36,594 bases of DNA from contig JABDFS010000028.1 of NCBI GenBank assembly GCA_013286425.1, positions 1 to 36,594 of the forward strand, written 5' to 3'. Source of the DNA: Bacteroidota bacterium (GTDB taxonomy: Bacteria; Bacteroidota; Bacteroidia; Chitinophagales; Chitinophagaceae). Numbering within the stretch: position 1 is the first letter of the stretch; the number at the start of each line of letters is the position of its first letter. Made by a program: the position numbers and the translations under genes. A model generated the notes under the pieces. It ran no database searches. It worked only from the letters and a program-made list of their open reading frames with translations, and was not told the DNA's origin. This document shows, piece by piece, positions 8,363 to 18,100 of this stretch.

Positions 8363-9427
8363 CTAATTTCCTTTCAATCCTTTTATCACAACATTACCTG
8401 TTCCGTTTGGATCGCATGGATAACTGAATTCTTTTTTAAACTTACCAGGATCGTTGATGGTTGCATAAAAATCATCCAGGAATTTAAGCGTTGATTTTAC
8501 ATATTTCGGGTCAAGCAAAGTGCAGTTTGTATAAAGATCATAAATGGCAGGTTTTAATTTATTGTAGGCAACAATTACTGAATCAAATTTTTGCAGGTCC
8601 TGCATACAATAACCGCGATACCTGCGTTGCTGCACTGATGTCATCCGCAACTCTTCGGCAGGCTGTGCGTAAGGTGCATCCACTATTCCTGCATGATCAA
8701 AATCGTAGGCCACTGTTGAAGGAATGGTTGTTGAATCGCGGGCAATCAATTTTACATTTTGCAAATATTGCACAGACCAATCGGTATTTGCGATCATATA
8801 TTCAAACATAGCCATGGTTAAAAAATCCTGCTGTTGTGTTGATTGAGGATTTATCTTCCAGCTAACATTTATTTCGCCGTTTCTTTTTGCCATCCGGCTT
8901 TCTTCTTCAATCAAAATGCCGTAAAACGACACGTTCTTTTTGCTCTTGTTATCATCAATCGTTACTCTTGTTAACCTTGCCATGAAACTTTTTGGCGTAA
9001 TAAGATTATATAATTTATATGCCATCCATTCGCGCACAACATAATCATCGCCGCGGCAGGGCATAACCAGTTTTAATTTTTGTTGCTCTTTAAAAACAGA
9101 AGCCTGCAATGTGTCATTGTTGGTAAAACGCAGCAGCAATGGCGGATAATTGCAGTTGCCTTGTTGTTTGCGAAAATGCCCTCTTGTTTTTGCCTTTGCG
9201 TTTATAGAGAATGTATCTCCGTTTTGCTGTATGTATGAAATAATAAGCGGGTAATATTTTGCATCATCAGACCTGTCGTTTAAAAGGCTGCGAATGTTGC
9301 CGCTTAAAGTCATTTGAAGTACAGAATCACTATCAAATAATCCGGCATTATTTTGCGCGGGCAAGCACGTAGAAAATACTATAAGCTTAGTGATTGTAAA
9401 CAGCAGTTGAATGATTTTTTTATTCAT
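8363..9427 (-). CDS. Secreted protein of unknown function, possibly CotH-kinase-like (paralogue A)
   Basis: With the start at 9427 the protein has 354 residues and a signal peptide (about 1-25, ending PAQ). It is a clear paralogue of the protein at 12004: both share a KxKLVxPC segment, an E-x4-YK-x-YNL-x-T-x-KSF block, an AKRN motif, MI-x-NTDW (here 214-217) and YDFD (241-244) followed by G-x-V-x-A-x-YAxP. An Asp in NTDW, a downstream Asn, and then an Asp-Phe-Asp motif recall the catalytic and metal-binding loops of CotH-type atypical kinases, but I cannot confirm this by eye. The frame extends 11 codons upstream; I chose the Met that starts a standard signal sequence. It lies 37 bases after the histidine kinase gene and may be in its operon. 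Confidence 0.7.
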   Translation of the reverse strand: MNKKIIQLLFTITKLIVFSTCLPAQNNAGLFDSDSVLQMTLSGNIRSLLNDRSDDAKYYPLIISYIQQNGDTFSINAKAKTRGHFRKQQGNCNYPPLLLRFTNNDTLQASVFKEQQKLKLVMPCRGDDYVVREWMAYKLYNLITPKSFMARLTRVTIDDNKSKKNVSFYGILIEEESRMAKRNGEINVSWKINPQSTQQQDFLTMAMFEYMIANTDWSVQYLQNVKLIARDSTTIPSTVAYDFDHAGIVDAPYAQPAEELRMTSVQQRRYRGYCMQDLQKFDSVIVAYNKLKPAIYDLYTNCTLLDPKYVKSTLKFLDDFYATINDPGKFKKEFSYPCDPNGTGNVVIKGLKGN

Positions 9428-9464
9428 AGTTCTTATGAATTTAGTTATGGTTAATTGCAACTAT

Positions 9465-10460
9465 TTACAATATTGGCAACTGAATTATAAATGTTGTTCC
9501 TTCTCCTTCTTTGCTTTCAACTTTTATTTCACCGCTATGCGCTTTAATAATATCATAACTCAAACTCAATCCCAGTCCAGTTCCCTGGCCTGTTGGTTTT
9601 GTAGTAAAGAATGGCTGGAAGATCTTTTCAATTATTTTTTTAGGAATGCCATCGCCATTATCACGTACAATAATTTCAATAGCACTATTTAGCTTTTTTG
9701 TTTGAACTAAAACCGTTGGCAGGTAACTATCAGATGCTGACTTCCTCTTTTCATTCACAGTATAAAAAGCATTATTGAATAAGTTGAGCAACACCCTTCC
9801 TATATCCTGCGGAATAACATTTATTTTTCCAATGCTTTCATCAAAATCTGTTTTAAAGTCGGCATTAAAACTTTTGTCTTTCGCACGTAAACCATGAAAA
9901 CTTAAACGCAAATATTCATCGGCAAGTTTATTAATGTCTGTCGGTTCTTTTACACCTGCGTTTGCGCGGCTGTGCTGCAGCATTCCTTTTACAATACTTT
10001 CTGCACGTTTACCATGATAATTTATTTTCTGAAGGTTTTGTTCAATATCATTGATTATATCATTTTCAGTACCTGCGCTTCTTTCACTTTCTGTTTTTTG
10101 TCTTTCGGTTTTTAATTCTTCAATCAGTTCATTACTTACTTCAGAAAAATTATTTACAAAATTTAAAGGGTTTTGTATTTCGTGTGCAACGCCCGCAGTA
10201 AGCTCGCCAAGGTTTGCCATTTTTTCCTGCTGTATTAACTGAGCCTGTGTTGATTTTAATTCGCGTAAGGTTTTTTCAAGTTCTATCTTTTGAACATCTA
10301 TCTGTTGTTTTTGATCGTGTAACAGCTGAAAATCTTTTTGTTTATGCCTGTATGAAAAAAGAAAATACATAATAAACCCAAACAAAAGCGCCAATACAAT
10401 AATGCCTGCAAAAACAAATACAGTTACATCTGTGGAGTTTATCTGTAAAAGATTATTCAT
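9465..10460 (-). CDS. Sensor histidine kinase with a single membrane helix and no sensor domain
   Basis: This 331-residue kinase has one N-terminal helix (about 13-36), a coiled coil (40-80), a dimerisation/phosphoacceptor domain with His93 in VAHEIQNPLNFVNNFSE, and a HATPase domain with N box LLNLFNNAFY, DNGDGIP and GQGTGLGLSL. There is almost no periplasmic part, so it must sense through its membrane helix, the coiled coil or a partner. Its start overlaps by eight bases the gene for a seven-helix protein (10453-11118), an obvious candidate for the missing sensor. The transmitter is of the same kind as in the other kinases of this window but more diverged, with a short second linker. No response regulator is adjacent. 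Confidence 0.92.
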   Translation of the reverse strand: MNNLLQINSTDVTVFVFAGIIVLALLFGFIMYFLFSYRHKQKDFQLLHDQKQQIDVQKIELEKTLRELKSTQAQLIQQEKMANLGELTAGVAHEIQNPLNFVNNFSEVSNELIEELKTERQKTESERSAGTENDIINDIEQNLQKINYHGKRAESIVKGMLQHSRANAGVKEPTDINKLADEYLRLSFHGLRAKDKSFNADFKTDFDESIGKINVIPQDIGRVLLNLFNNAFYTVNEKRKSASDSYLPTVLVQTKKLNSAIEIIVRDNGDGIPKKIIEKIFQPFFTTKPTGQGTGLGLSLSYDIIKAHSGEIKVESKEGEGTTFIIQLPIL

Positions 10461-11118
10461 GGTTAAGCCTGCGTTTTTTAACAGCGATGGAATTTAAGCC
10501 TGTAGCAAAGGCATAAATTGCATACAGCAGTCCGCTGAATACAAGTATAAAATTATAAATAAACATTGGTGGGTTTTTTAGATTATAAACCTGTATGCTG
10601 TGAAAACCCCAGATCAATATATTGAATGCATAATAAAAAAGCACTGCGCTGTTAAACCAAAAAATGCCTTCTTTTAAAAGATGTTGATGATATTCCGATT
10701 CACTAATCTTTATAAAAAGACTTAACGAAAATGCAACAAGAAATATGCTTTCCAGTATCAGAATGTTTGTGTTGTCTACATTTAAAGGTTGAAAGAAAAT
10801 TGTATTAAAAATTTCTGAAAATACCAAAATCGCAAAGCATAACCATAAAATATAATTCCATTTTTTGCTGCTGAAGAACTGCTGGTAAATCAACACATAA
10901 AAAAGAAATTCTACCGGCGTAAAAAAATGATATACCATGTTATTATTATGCAAAATGTATGCAACATATTTTGCCGTAAGCTCGCTTAATAATGTAAGCA
11001 CAACCAAAACAGCCAACAACCTGAAAGGCCTTTGCGCATTTTTAAAAAATAAAATACATAAAACGGTAGCGGCAATTAATAAACTATAATAAAATGCATG
11101 GTAAAAATCTCTGAACAT
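10453..11118 (-). CDS. Seven-helix membrane protein, putative sensor partner of the kinase
   Basis: I do not recognise a named family. The 221-residue protein has about seven predicted membrane helices (near 8-25, 32-56, 66-81, 87-108, 118-137, 151-171, 184-205) and a short basic tail (KKRR) that fits a cytoplasmic C-terminus. There is no soluble domain. Its last eight bases overlap the start of the histidine kinase gene, so the two are probably translated together, and together they would look like a split version of a 7TM-type sensor kinase. A small anchored protein is encoded 14 bases upstream. The sensor role is inferred from gene order only. Confidence 0.75.
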   Translation of the reverse strand: MFRDFYHAFYYSLLIAATVLCILFFKNAQRPFRLLAVLVVLTLLSELTAKYVAYILHNNNMVYHFFTPVEFLFYVLIYQQFFSSKKWNYILWLCFAILVFSEIFNTIFFQPLNVDNTNILILESIFLVAFSLSLFIKISESEYHQHLLKEGIFWFNSAVLFYYAFNILIWGFHSIQVYNLKNPPMFIYNFILVFSGLLYAIYAFATGLNSIAVKKRRLNHE

Positions 11119-11132
11119 TTATAGGTGTTTCA

Positions 11133-11666
11133 TTATGGATTTTTTGGACAGTTAGGTGGACATGGATCGGCCTTATCATACACCGATGCAGCAGTTGCAG
11201 AGCTCATGTTATTACGGTTGATCATAAGTGTATCAGCATTCTGTGTCGGATCGTACTTGCCACCTACAGCTATCAGGTGAATGTTGCCGAACCTGCTTTG
11301 CCCGCTTTGAAATGTACTATCCTGTCCAAAATAAATATAAATATCATCTGCCGTACTGTCTTTACGATTCGGGCCATTCGGATTTAAGTTATGATTAATA
11401 ATAGTATCCAGTTGCCTTGCATTAAACACCAAAGCCCTTAATGGTAAAGAGCTATCACCTCCTCTTACCCTTAGTGGCCTGAATGCCAAATACTGGCTGT
11501 CAAGATTCCTGGCATAAGCCCATGAAATTCTTGCGCTCGTACTTGTTGCAAGCTGGAATGTATAAGATTCTGAAGAAGCGGCAGGACGGTGAAGCGCCAA
11601 TACTATCAATGCAGTTACGATAGCTGTTCCTCCCATTTTTACAGCATCTGTTTTGTTGAATTGCAT
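11133..11666 (-). CDS. Hypothetical membrane-anchored protein
   Basis: This 177-residue protein has an N-terminal hydrophobic stretch (about 11-26) that could be a signal sequence or an anchor; the rest (27-177) should be periplasmic or exported. It has no Cys except two at the very end, in a DPCPPNCP tail. The middle has YLAFRPLRVRGGDSSLPLRALVFNARQLD and DDIYIYFGQDST-like segments that suggest a beta-rich fold, but I recognise no family. It is the first gene of the three-gene minus-strand group with the seven-helix protein and the histidine kinase, 14 bases before the former, so it may supply a ligand-binding or accessory part to that pair. Confidence 0.65.
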   Translation of the reverse strand: MQFNKTDAVKMGGTAIVTALIVLALHRPAASSESYTFQLATSTSARISWAYARNLDSQYLAFRPLRVRGGDSSLPLRALVFNARQLDTIINHNLNPNGPNRKDSTADDIYIYFGQDSTFQSGQSRFGNIHLIAVGGKYDPTQNADTLMINRNNMSSATAASVYDKADPCPPNCPKNP

Positions 11667-12003
11667 ACAGTTGGTTTTATTGTGTGAAAGTTTATTTGTT
11701 TTTGTTTGGGATGTGCAGCCTTGAGGTTATTCAAAAATTTGATTACGTAATTATACCGATAATTTCAAACTATAACAAATGCAGCGATAATTATATTGAA
11801 GAAACCGGCAGTAAATTATTTTGAGCGAAGGTTGTTGTTGTTTAAAGCATAAACGGTAACAGGAAAGACGTCTTTTTGGTAAGCTTATTATTACCTGAAA
11901 AAGTTAAGTAAGCTTATTGAATAATATTTTCATTGCTTTGATACTTTTATAGTTTTTAAAACAACTTTTTATTAAAGTTAACTGCTGCTGAAATTATAAT
12001 TGC
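11667..12003. other. Divergent intergenic region with a direct repeat
   Basis: These 337 bases separate two divergent genes and should hold both promoters. The exact decamer TAAGCTTATT occurs twice (11880-11889 and 11909-11918), 29 bases apart from start to start, which could be a pair of regulator sites on the same face of the helix. The region is very AT-rich near 11920-11960. I see no RNA gene and no convincing promoter. Confidence 0.35.
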
Positions 12004-13029
12004 ATGAAGAATATATACACAATAATAGCTGCGTTTATTATTTACATAGTGCTGCCATTGCGAACCATCGCGCAGGCAGATCCAAAACAATTTTTTGAAA
12101 CTGATTCTGTATTGCATTGCAAGCTCAGCCTGGGTATTGGCAAGTTTATACGCAGCAGAACCAATCCTAAATATTTGCCCGCAACATTTTCGTGCAACAT
12201 GGGAGATAGTACTGTAACTGAACAAATACGTATTGAAGCGCGGGGAAATGTACGCAGGCAGATCTGCACCGTGCCACCTATGAAATTGAACTTTCATAAC
12301 ACCACTTCGCCAACGTTATACCCGTTAAATTCACTTAAACTGGTTAGCCCTTGTTTTGATAACGCAACACATGAACAGTTGCTGCTTAAAGAATACCTGA
12401 TTTATAAAATGTACAACCTGCTGACAGAAAAAAGTTTTCATGTGCGCCTGGTAGATATTACTTTCTCGGATTCTGATGAAAATAAGAGATCTTTTGAGCA
12501 ACATGCTTTTTTTATAGAAGATGATAAGGGGCTTGCTAAGCGTAATGATTGTAAATCTTTGAAAGATTTAAAATTGTTTTCTGAAAACACAGATCATGAT
12601 CAAATGACATTGGTTGCGTTGTTTGAATTCATGATCGGTAATACAGATTGGGGCGTTTCGCAAAACCATAATACAACTTTAATTCAATCTAAAGAAGATT
12701 CAACTTCAAGGCCGTTTGTTGTTCCATATGATTTTGATTATTCAGGGCTGGTAAACGCTGATTATGCAGTACCGAGCGAAGGGTTGGATATTGAAAACGT
12801 AAGGGAACGTTATTATCTCGGTTTTCAAAGAACACCGGAAGAATTAGATACTGTTATATCGGTTTTTAATGCACGAAAAGACAGTATATATGCATTGATA
12901 AATAATTTTGACCTGCTTACAAAAAAGAACAGGCAGGATATGATTGATTATCTCGAAGGCTTTTATAAAATAATCAATGATAAACGGGAATTAAAGTTTT
13001 CTGTGACTGACAGAGCCCGGAAACAATAA
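12004..13029 (+). CDS. Secreted protein of unknown function, possibly CotH-kinase-like (paralogue B)
   Basis: This 341-residue protein has a signal peptide (about 1-24, ending IAQ) and is homologous over its whole length to the protein at 8363-9427. Shared blocks are RGN-x-R-x-Q, LKLVSPC, YKMYNLLTEKSF (134-145), AKRN (178-181), MIGNTDW (210-216) and VPYDFDYSGLVNADYAVP (240-257). Asp215 in NTDW and the two Asp of YDFD are invariant between the copies, which suggests catalysis or metal binding; the layout recalls CotH-like atypical kinases, but this is only a guess. It is transcribed opposite to its paralogue and converges with the TPR kinase at 13061. Confidence is high for the gene and low for the function. 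Confidence 0.75.
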   Translation: MKNIYTIIAAFIIYIVLPLRTIAQADPKQFFETDSVLHCKLSLGIGKFIRSRTNPKYLPATFSCNMGDSTVTEQIRIEARGNVRRQICTVPPMKLNFHNTTSPTLYPLNSLKLVSPCFDNATHEQLLLKEYLIYKMYNLLTEKSFHVRLVDITFSDSDENKRSFEQHAFFIEDDKGLAKRNDCKSLKDLKLFSENTDHDQMTLVALFEFMIGNTDWGVSQNHNTTLIQSKEDSTSRPFVVPYDFDYSGLVNADYAVPSEGLDIENVRERYYLGFQRTPEELDTVISVFNARKDSIYALINNFDLLTKKNRQDMIDYLEGFYKIINDKRELKFSVTDRARKQ

Positions 13030-13034
13030 GTATA

Positions 13035-13062
13035 AAAACATGTTTTGATTGCAACATGTTTT
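13035..13062. terminator. Bidirectional terminator hairpin between convergent genes
   Basis: AAAACATGTT (13035-13044) pairs perfectly with AACATGTTTT (13053-13062) around an eight-base loop. The stem ends in T on both strands, as needed to end both the plus-strand gene at 13029 and the minus-strand kinase, whose stop codon is inside the right arm. The stem is AT-rich, so it may be weak. Confidence 0.5.
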
Positions 13063-15130
13063 AAGCAACCGGCAATTGAATAATGAACTTTGTTCCTTCA
13101 CCTTCTTTTGTTTCCACTTTTATTTCACCACCATGCGCTTTTATAATATCATAACTTAAACTCAAACCTAAACCTGTTCCGCTGCCTGTTGGCTTGGTAG
13201 TAAAGAATGGCTGAAATATTTTGTCTACTATGTTTTGCGGAATGCCGTTGCCGTTGTCTTTTACAATTATTTCAACCTTGTCATTTACCTTTTTAGTGAC
13301 TATAGTGACAGCAGGGACGTAGGAATTGCTTTCTGGCTTTTGCCTTACACCTTCAGCCTCATACCTTTCATTGACAGCATAAAACGCATTGTTGATAATG
13401 TTAAGCAATACTCTTCCAATATCCTGCGGCACTGCGTTTATTTTACCAATGCTTTCATCAAAACCTGTTTTAAAATCTGCATTGAAAGATTTTTCTTTTG
13501 CCCGCAGGCCATGATAACTCAGCCGTAAATATTCATCACATAAAGCATTAATATCTGTTGGTTCTTTTTTGCCTGATGATTGCCGTGAATGTTGCATCAT
13601 ACCTTTTACAATACTATCCGCACGCTTGCCGTGATGATTTATTTTTTCTTCGTTAGCAATTACGTCGTCGATTAAATCATTTTGTAAATCATCATCTCTT
13701 TCTGCGTTTGGCTTTAAACGTTCTGCTTTCAGCTCTTCCAGCATTTCTTGATTCACTTCACTAAAATTGTTCACGAAGTTTAACGGGTTTTGAATTTCGT
13801 GTGCAATGCCCGCGGTAAGCTCACCGAGAGAAGCCATCTTTTCACTTTGTATTAATTGTTGTTGTGTTGCTTTTAATTCGTGCAATGTGTTTTCAATTGT
13901 TTGTTTTTGTTGCTGCAAAGCAATATTATCTTTTTGCTTTTGTTTATTGCTGCGGTAAAACACAAAAGCGAGTAACGATAATAAAACTAATCCGCCAATT
14001 AGAGCAGTTGTTCGTATTTTATTAGTGTAAGCCGCACTTTCCTGCGCTGCTTTTTCGAGGCGCATCTGCTCCTCAAAATTTATACTTTGAAATTGCATCA
14101 CGTTTTTATTCCTCGCCGCATTTACACTGTCGCCCATTGTTTTTGAAAGTGTGAGATATTTTAAAGCGCTGTCTGCATTGCCCTGCATTTTATTAGCGGT
14201 GGAAAGCATTTCTGCGGCAGTACTTATTCTGCCGGTATCTTTAAGGTTAACTGCCAATTGCAGGGCGGCACCGGCGTAGTATTTCAGGGAATCAGCTTGA
14301 TGCAAGCCTTCATATAATTCCGCAAAGGCAATATTATTGCGAACTTCGATGGTTGTAATATTATATTTTTTGCTTTCCTGCAATGCTTTCGAATAATAGT
14401 ACCTGGCAGAATCTGTCATTCCTTTTTTTAAATAAGCGGTTCCTATTTGTTGCAGCGTATATCCATTATATTTTGTAGAGCCGGTAAGGTTAGCATATTT
14501 CAAAGATGTTTCAGCATGAACCAATGCCGAATCAAATTGGTTGAGCCGAATGTATATAGCGCTTATATTCATATTGCTTGTTACCTTCCCTTTGTTTGTT
14601 TTAAGGGAATCGGCAAGGGCGATTTCCTGCCGGTAATAACTTATTGCTTTTTCATTATCTCCGGTACCAGAGTATATAGAACCCAACCGCTGAAAAATTC
14701 CCACCAATAAACTTATCCTGTATTTGTGGGGATTGCCTGCAAACTCATCCTCTTTTGGTATGTAAGCATCCTCTTCATTTTTTTTATCTTCTATAATTGT
14801 GCGCGCTTCATTCACATATTTAATTGCAGCAGTCAAATTGCCTTTTTGCCCGGTAATATATGCATTAGGGCGAAGTAAAAGAATAGCTATCCAAAGCGGT
14901 TGTTTTAATTTTTTTGCTGTGCTCATTGCCTGGTTTCCAAAAAATAAAGCGCTATCCGCATTGTTTTCAATATAATAATTAGATAAGTTATAAAGCGTAA
15001 GCATTCTTACTGTATCGTTGGCAGCATTTTTTAATGCAAGTTTAAGGCTGTCTAATTCATTTTGCTGTGCCCGTGCGTTTGTGCAAATAAGCAGTAATAA
15101 AAGCAGAATTAGTTTTAGTAACTGTTTCAT
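13061..15130 (-). CDS. TPR sensor histidine kinase
   Basis: This 689-residue protein has a signal peptide (1-22), about seven tetratricopeptide-type repeats in the periplasm (about 40-335; for example GDNEKAISYYRQEIALAD and QFDSALVHAETSLKYA), one membrane helix (372-391), a coiled coil (395-430), the phosphoacceptor His444 in IAHEIQNPLNFVNNFSE, and a HATPase domain with NIINNAFYAV, DNGNGIP and GSGTGLGLSLSYD. The TPR region probably binds a protein or peptide in the periplasm. The second linker carries ERYEAEGVRQKPESNSY, related to the insert in two further kinases here. It has no receiver domain, and no regulator gene is near. It lies 46 bases after the propeller kinase gene, so the two may be co-transcribed. 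Confidence 0.93.
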   Translation of the reverse strand: MKQLLKLILLLLLLICTNARAQQNELDSLKLALKNAANDTVRMLTLYNLSNYYIENNADSALFFGNQAMSTAKKLKQPLWIAILLLRPNAYITGQKGNLTAAIKYVNEARTIIEDKKNEEDAYIPKEDEFAGNPHKYRISLLVGIFQRLGSIYSGTGDNEKAISYYRQEIALADSLKTNKGKVTSNMNISAIYIRLNQFDSALVHAETSLKYANLTGSTKYNGYTLQQIGTAYLKKGMTDSARYYYSKALQESKKYNITTIEVRNNIAFAELYEGLHQADSLKYYAGAALQLAVNLKDTGRISTAAEMLSTANKMQGNADSALKYLTLSKTMGDSVNAARNKNVMQFQSINFEEQMRLEKAAQESAAYTNKIRTTALIGGLVLLSLLAFVFYRSNKQKQKDNIALQQQKQTIENTLHELKATQQQLIQSEKMASLGELTAGIAHEIQNPLNFVNNFSEVNQEMLEELKAERLKPNAERDDDLQNDLIDDVIANEEKINHHGKRADSIVKGMMQHSRQSSGKKEPTDINALCDEYLRLSYHGLRAKEKSFNADFKTGFDESIGKINAVPQDIGRVLLNIINNAFYAVNERYEAEGVRQKPESNSYVPAVTIVTKKVNDKVEIIVKDNGNGIPQNIVDKIFQPFFTTKPTGSGTGLGLSLSYDIIKAHGGEIKVETKEGEGTKFIIQLPVA

Positions 15131-15136
15131 ACATTA

Positions 15137-15189
15137 TGTCTGAACCTGAATTAATAAGATTAGATGATTAACATGATTATGATTCAGGT
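15137..15189. repeat. Dispersed intergenic repeat, TGTCTGAAYC family (copy 1)
   Basis: The element begins TGTCTGAACC (15137-15146) and ends in the reverse complement of ACCTGAAT (arms 15144-15151 and 15182-15189). Its interior has GATTA/GATTAACATGATTA pieces. It lies between two kinase genes and overlaps the last codons of the upstream one (stop at 15177). Related pieces are at 18781 and, inverted, at 19958. Confidence 0.4.
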
Positions 15190-18100
15190 AAATAAATTTT
15201 AAATGTTGTTCCTTCACCTTCCTTGCTTTCCACTTTTATTGTACCACCATGCTCTTTAGTAATTATATCATACGCTAAACTCAAGCCCAATCCTGTTCCT
15301 TGCCCGGTTGGTTTAGTGGTAAAGAATGGCTGAAAGATTTTCTCAATAATGTTTTGCGGAATACCGTTGCCATTGTCTTTTACTTTAATTTCTACCCTAT
15401 CATTTAGCTTTTTAGTGACAACAATGACTTCAGGGACATATGAATTGCTTTCTGCCTTTTGCCTTACACCTTCAGCCTTACACCTTTCATTGGTAGCATA
15501 AAAAGCATTATTGTATAAGTTGAGTAACACCCTTCCAATATCCTGAGGAACAATATTTATTTTACCAATGCTTTCATCAAAACCTGTTTCAAAATCTGCA
15601 TTGAAAGATTTGTCTTTTGCCCGCAGGCCGTGATAACTCAGCCGTAAATATTCATCACACAAAGCATTAATATCTGTTGGTTCTTTTACACCTTTTGTTT
15701 GCCTTGAATGTTGCATCATATTTTTTACAATGCTGTCTGCGCGCTTGCCGTGATGGTTTATTTTCTCTTCATTGGCTATTACATCATTGATTAAATCATT
15801 TTGTAAATCATCATCTCTTTCTGCGTTCGGCTTTAAGCGTTCCGCTTTCAGCTCTTCCAACATTTCCTTATTCACCTCACTAAAATTATTTACAAAATTC
15901 AACGGGTTTTGTATTTCATGTGCAATACCTGCGGTGAGTTCTCCAAGGCTTGCCATCTTTTCTGATTGTATTAACTGCGCCTGTGTTGACTGCAATTCTT
16001 CCAATGAATGTTTGAGTTCTTTTGTTCTGTCCAGCACTTTTTCCTCAAGCACTAAATTTTGCTTTTTGAGATTGCGTGATTGTTTTTGCACAATGAAATA
16101 AACAACAACAATCATGGCAATCACTGATAAAACGCGAAACCACCATGTTGCCCACCAGGGCGGAGAAATGATAACAGTAACAGCATCTTCTTTTGTTGTC
16201 CATACGCCATCGGCGTTGGCAGCTTTTATATGAAACGTATATGTACCTGGTGAAAGATTGGTATAAGTAGCTGTTCTTTGTGTGCCCTGTTCAATCCAGT
16301 TTTTATCATAGCCATCTAATTTGCAGGCATATTGTATTAAGGAAGTATTCTGATACAGCAACCCCACATAATTAAATGTTACGCGGTTTTCATTATAGCG
16401 GAGATTGATATTGTTTTTGCCATACCGTACAATAAATGAATCTTTATCGTACACACTATTTTTTTGAGGCAGTTTAAAACTAACTGTTTCTATGTGCATT
16501 ACAGGAACCGTTGAATCGGGTAAAAAGGCGCCGGGGTTAAGCGCAATAAAGCCACCTTTTATGCTAAGAAAAAAAAGACTGTCGCTTGTTTTAAAAATAG
16601 AATTACTATAATTACTATAAGGAATGCCGGGAATTTCCGGCAGTTTGCGTACCTGGTTTGTATTAAGATTCAGCAGGCTGATGCCACCCATAGAATATAT
16701 CCATAAATTGTTGTAATTATCCTGCTGAATACCGGCAATATAACTGCCTTTTGTAATTGTTTTAAGCGACTGCAGGTCTTCATCAAACTGAATTAAATGG
16801 CCATCAAAAGTACCTGTGCAAAGCCTGCCTTTATTGTCTTCATATATAACTTTCGGGCAAGCCAGCCCGGCATCATAATGTTGAAAAGAGGTAAAATTAT
16901 TTGCCTGCCGGTTGTATTTATTTAAACCGCCTGAATTGGTACCTATCCATACATTGCCTTTCCTGTCCTCATATATACTTTGCACCCACATGTCATCCAG
17001 CTTATCACTTACTCTTATCTTGTTGTCTTCATTTCGTTTAAAACCAAAGCCTGTAAATTTTTGGGATTGCTTATTAAAATAACAAACGCCTTTATAGTTA
17101 GTTCCAACCCATAATAGCCCGATGTGGTCTGCTAAAAGACTGGTAATATTATTATCCGGCAAAGAAGCCGTGTCTGAAGCCTTGTTCCTGTAATTCTTTA
17201 TCATGCCATTAGCCGGGTTGTAGCCATAAAGCCCTTTTGCATTTGTGTTATTGTCGGGCACACCACACCAAACCCAGCCATCTTTATCAATGGCAACAGC
17301 ATTAACTACAAAATCGCTGCTTTGCGTTTTATCCAGCTTTATTACAACAAATGAATCTGTTTGCGGCTGCCAGTGGTACAGCCCATGGTTTGCTGCCAGC
17401 CAAAAGCTGCCATCCGGCGCTTCAGCAAATGCATTTACGCCGCCTCCAGGAAAATGATGCAATTGCGCAGGATTGTTTTTATAAACCGTGAATCTTGATT
17501 TGCTTTTATTTATCCATTGCAGGCCTAACTGGTCTCCACCGCCAAGCCATAGCGTATTATTTTGATCTATTAATGTGCGCCAGATATTATTTCCAAATAA
17601 GCCATCTTCCTGTTTTTCGGTTGCCGTGTACCGCGTAAAGCTTTTGGTATGCGTATTAAAATAAACTAACCCTGAGCTGGTGCTGCACCAGAAATTGCCT
17701 TCTTTATCCTGTTTAAGATCATTGATCGCATCGCCGCCGCCATTTTTATATTCATCATTTAAATTATAATTGGAAAAATTGTTCTTGCCGGGATTATATA
17801 ATGATAGCCCGTTTTCTGTACCAAACCATAAGCGATGTGCAGAATCTGCCCTGATTGCCAAAATATTATTACCGGAAATACTGTTGGTGTCTTTTGCATC
17901 ATGCTTATAAATCGTGATTGACTTATCAACCGTATTAAAACGGCATAAACCCATGGGTTCGTTTGATAATCTGTTTCTATAACTCATCCATATAAAACCA
18001 GGTTGCGCCGGGTCCTGCATAGCATTTATAAAATATCGGATTTTTGAAGGATCGGATGCGGTATAGTAAGTGGTAAATTTATTGCGGTTGTAATCATAAT

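Noticed and set aside
11667-12003. A promoter for the gene at 12004 at TACTTTTA (11942-11949)
   Set aside because: It differs from TAnnTTTG in the last base and has no -33 element at the right distance.
13319-13369. CRISPR-like or variable repeat in the kinase linkers
   Set aside because: The repeats are coding, in frame, and too few and scattered for an array; they are treated as linker inserts instead.
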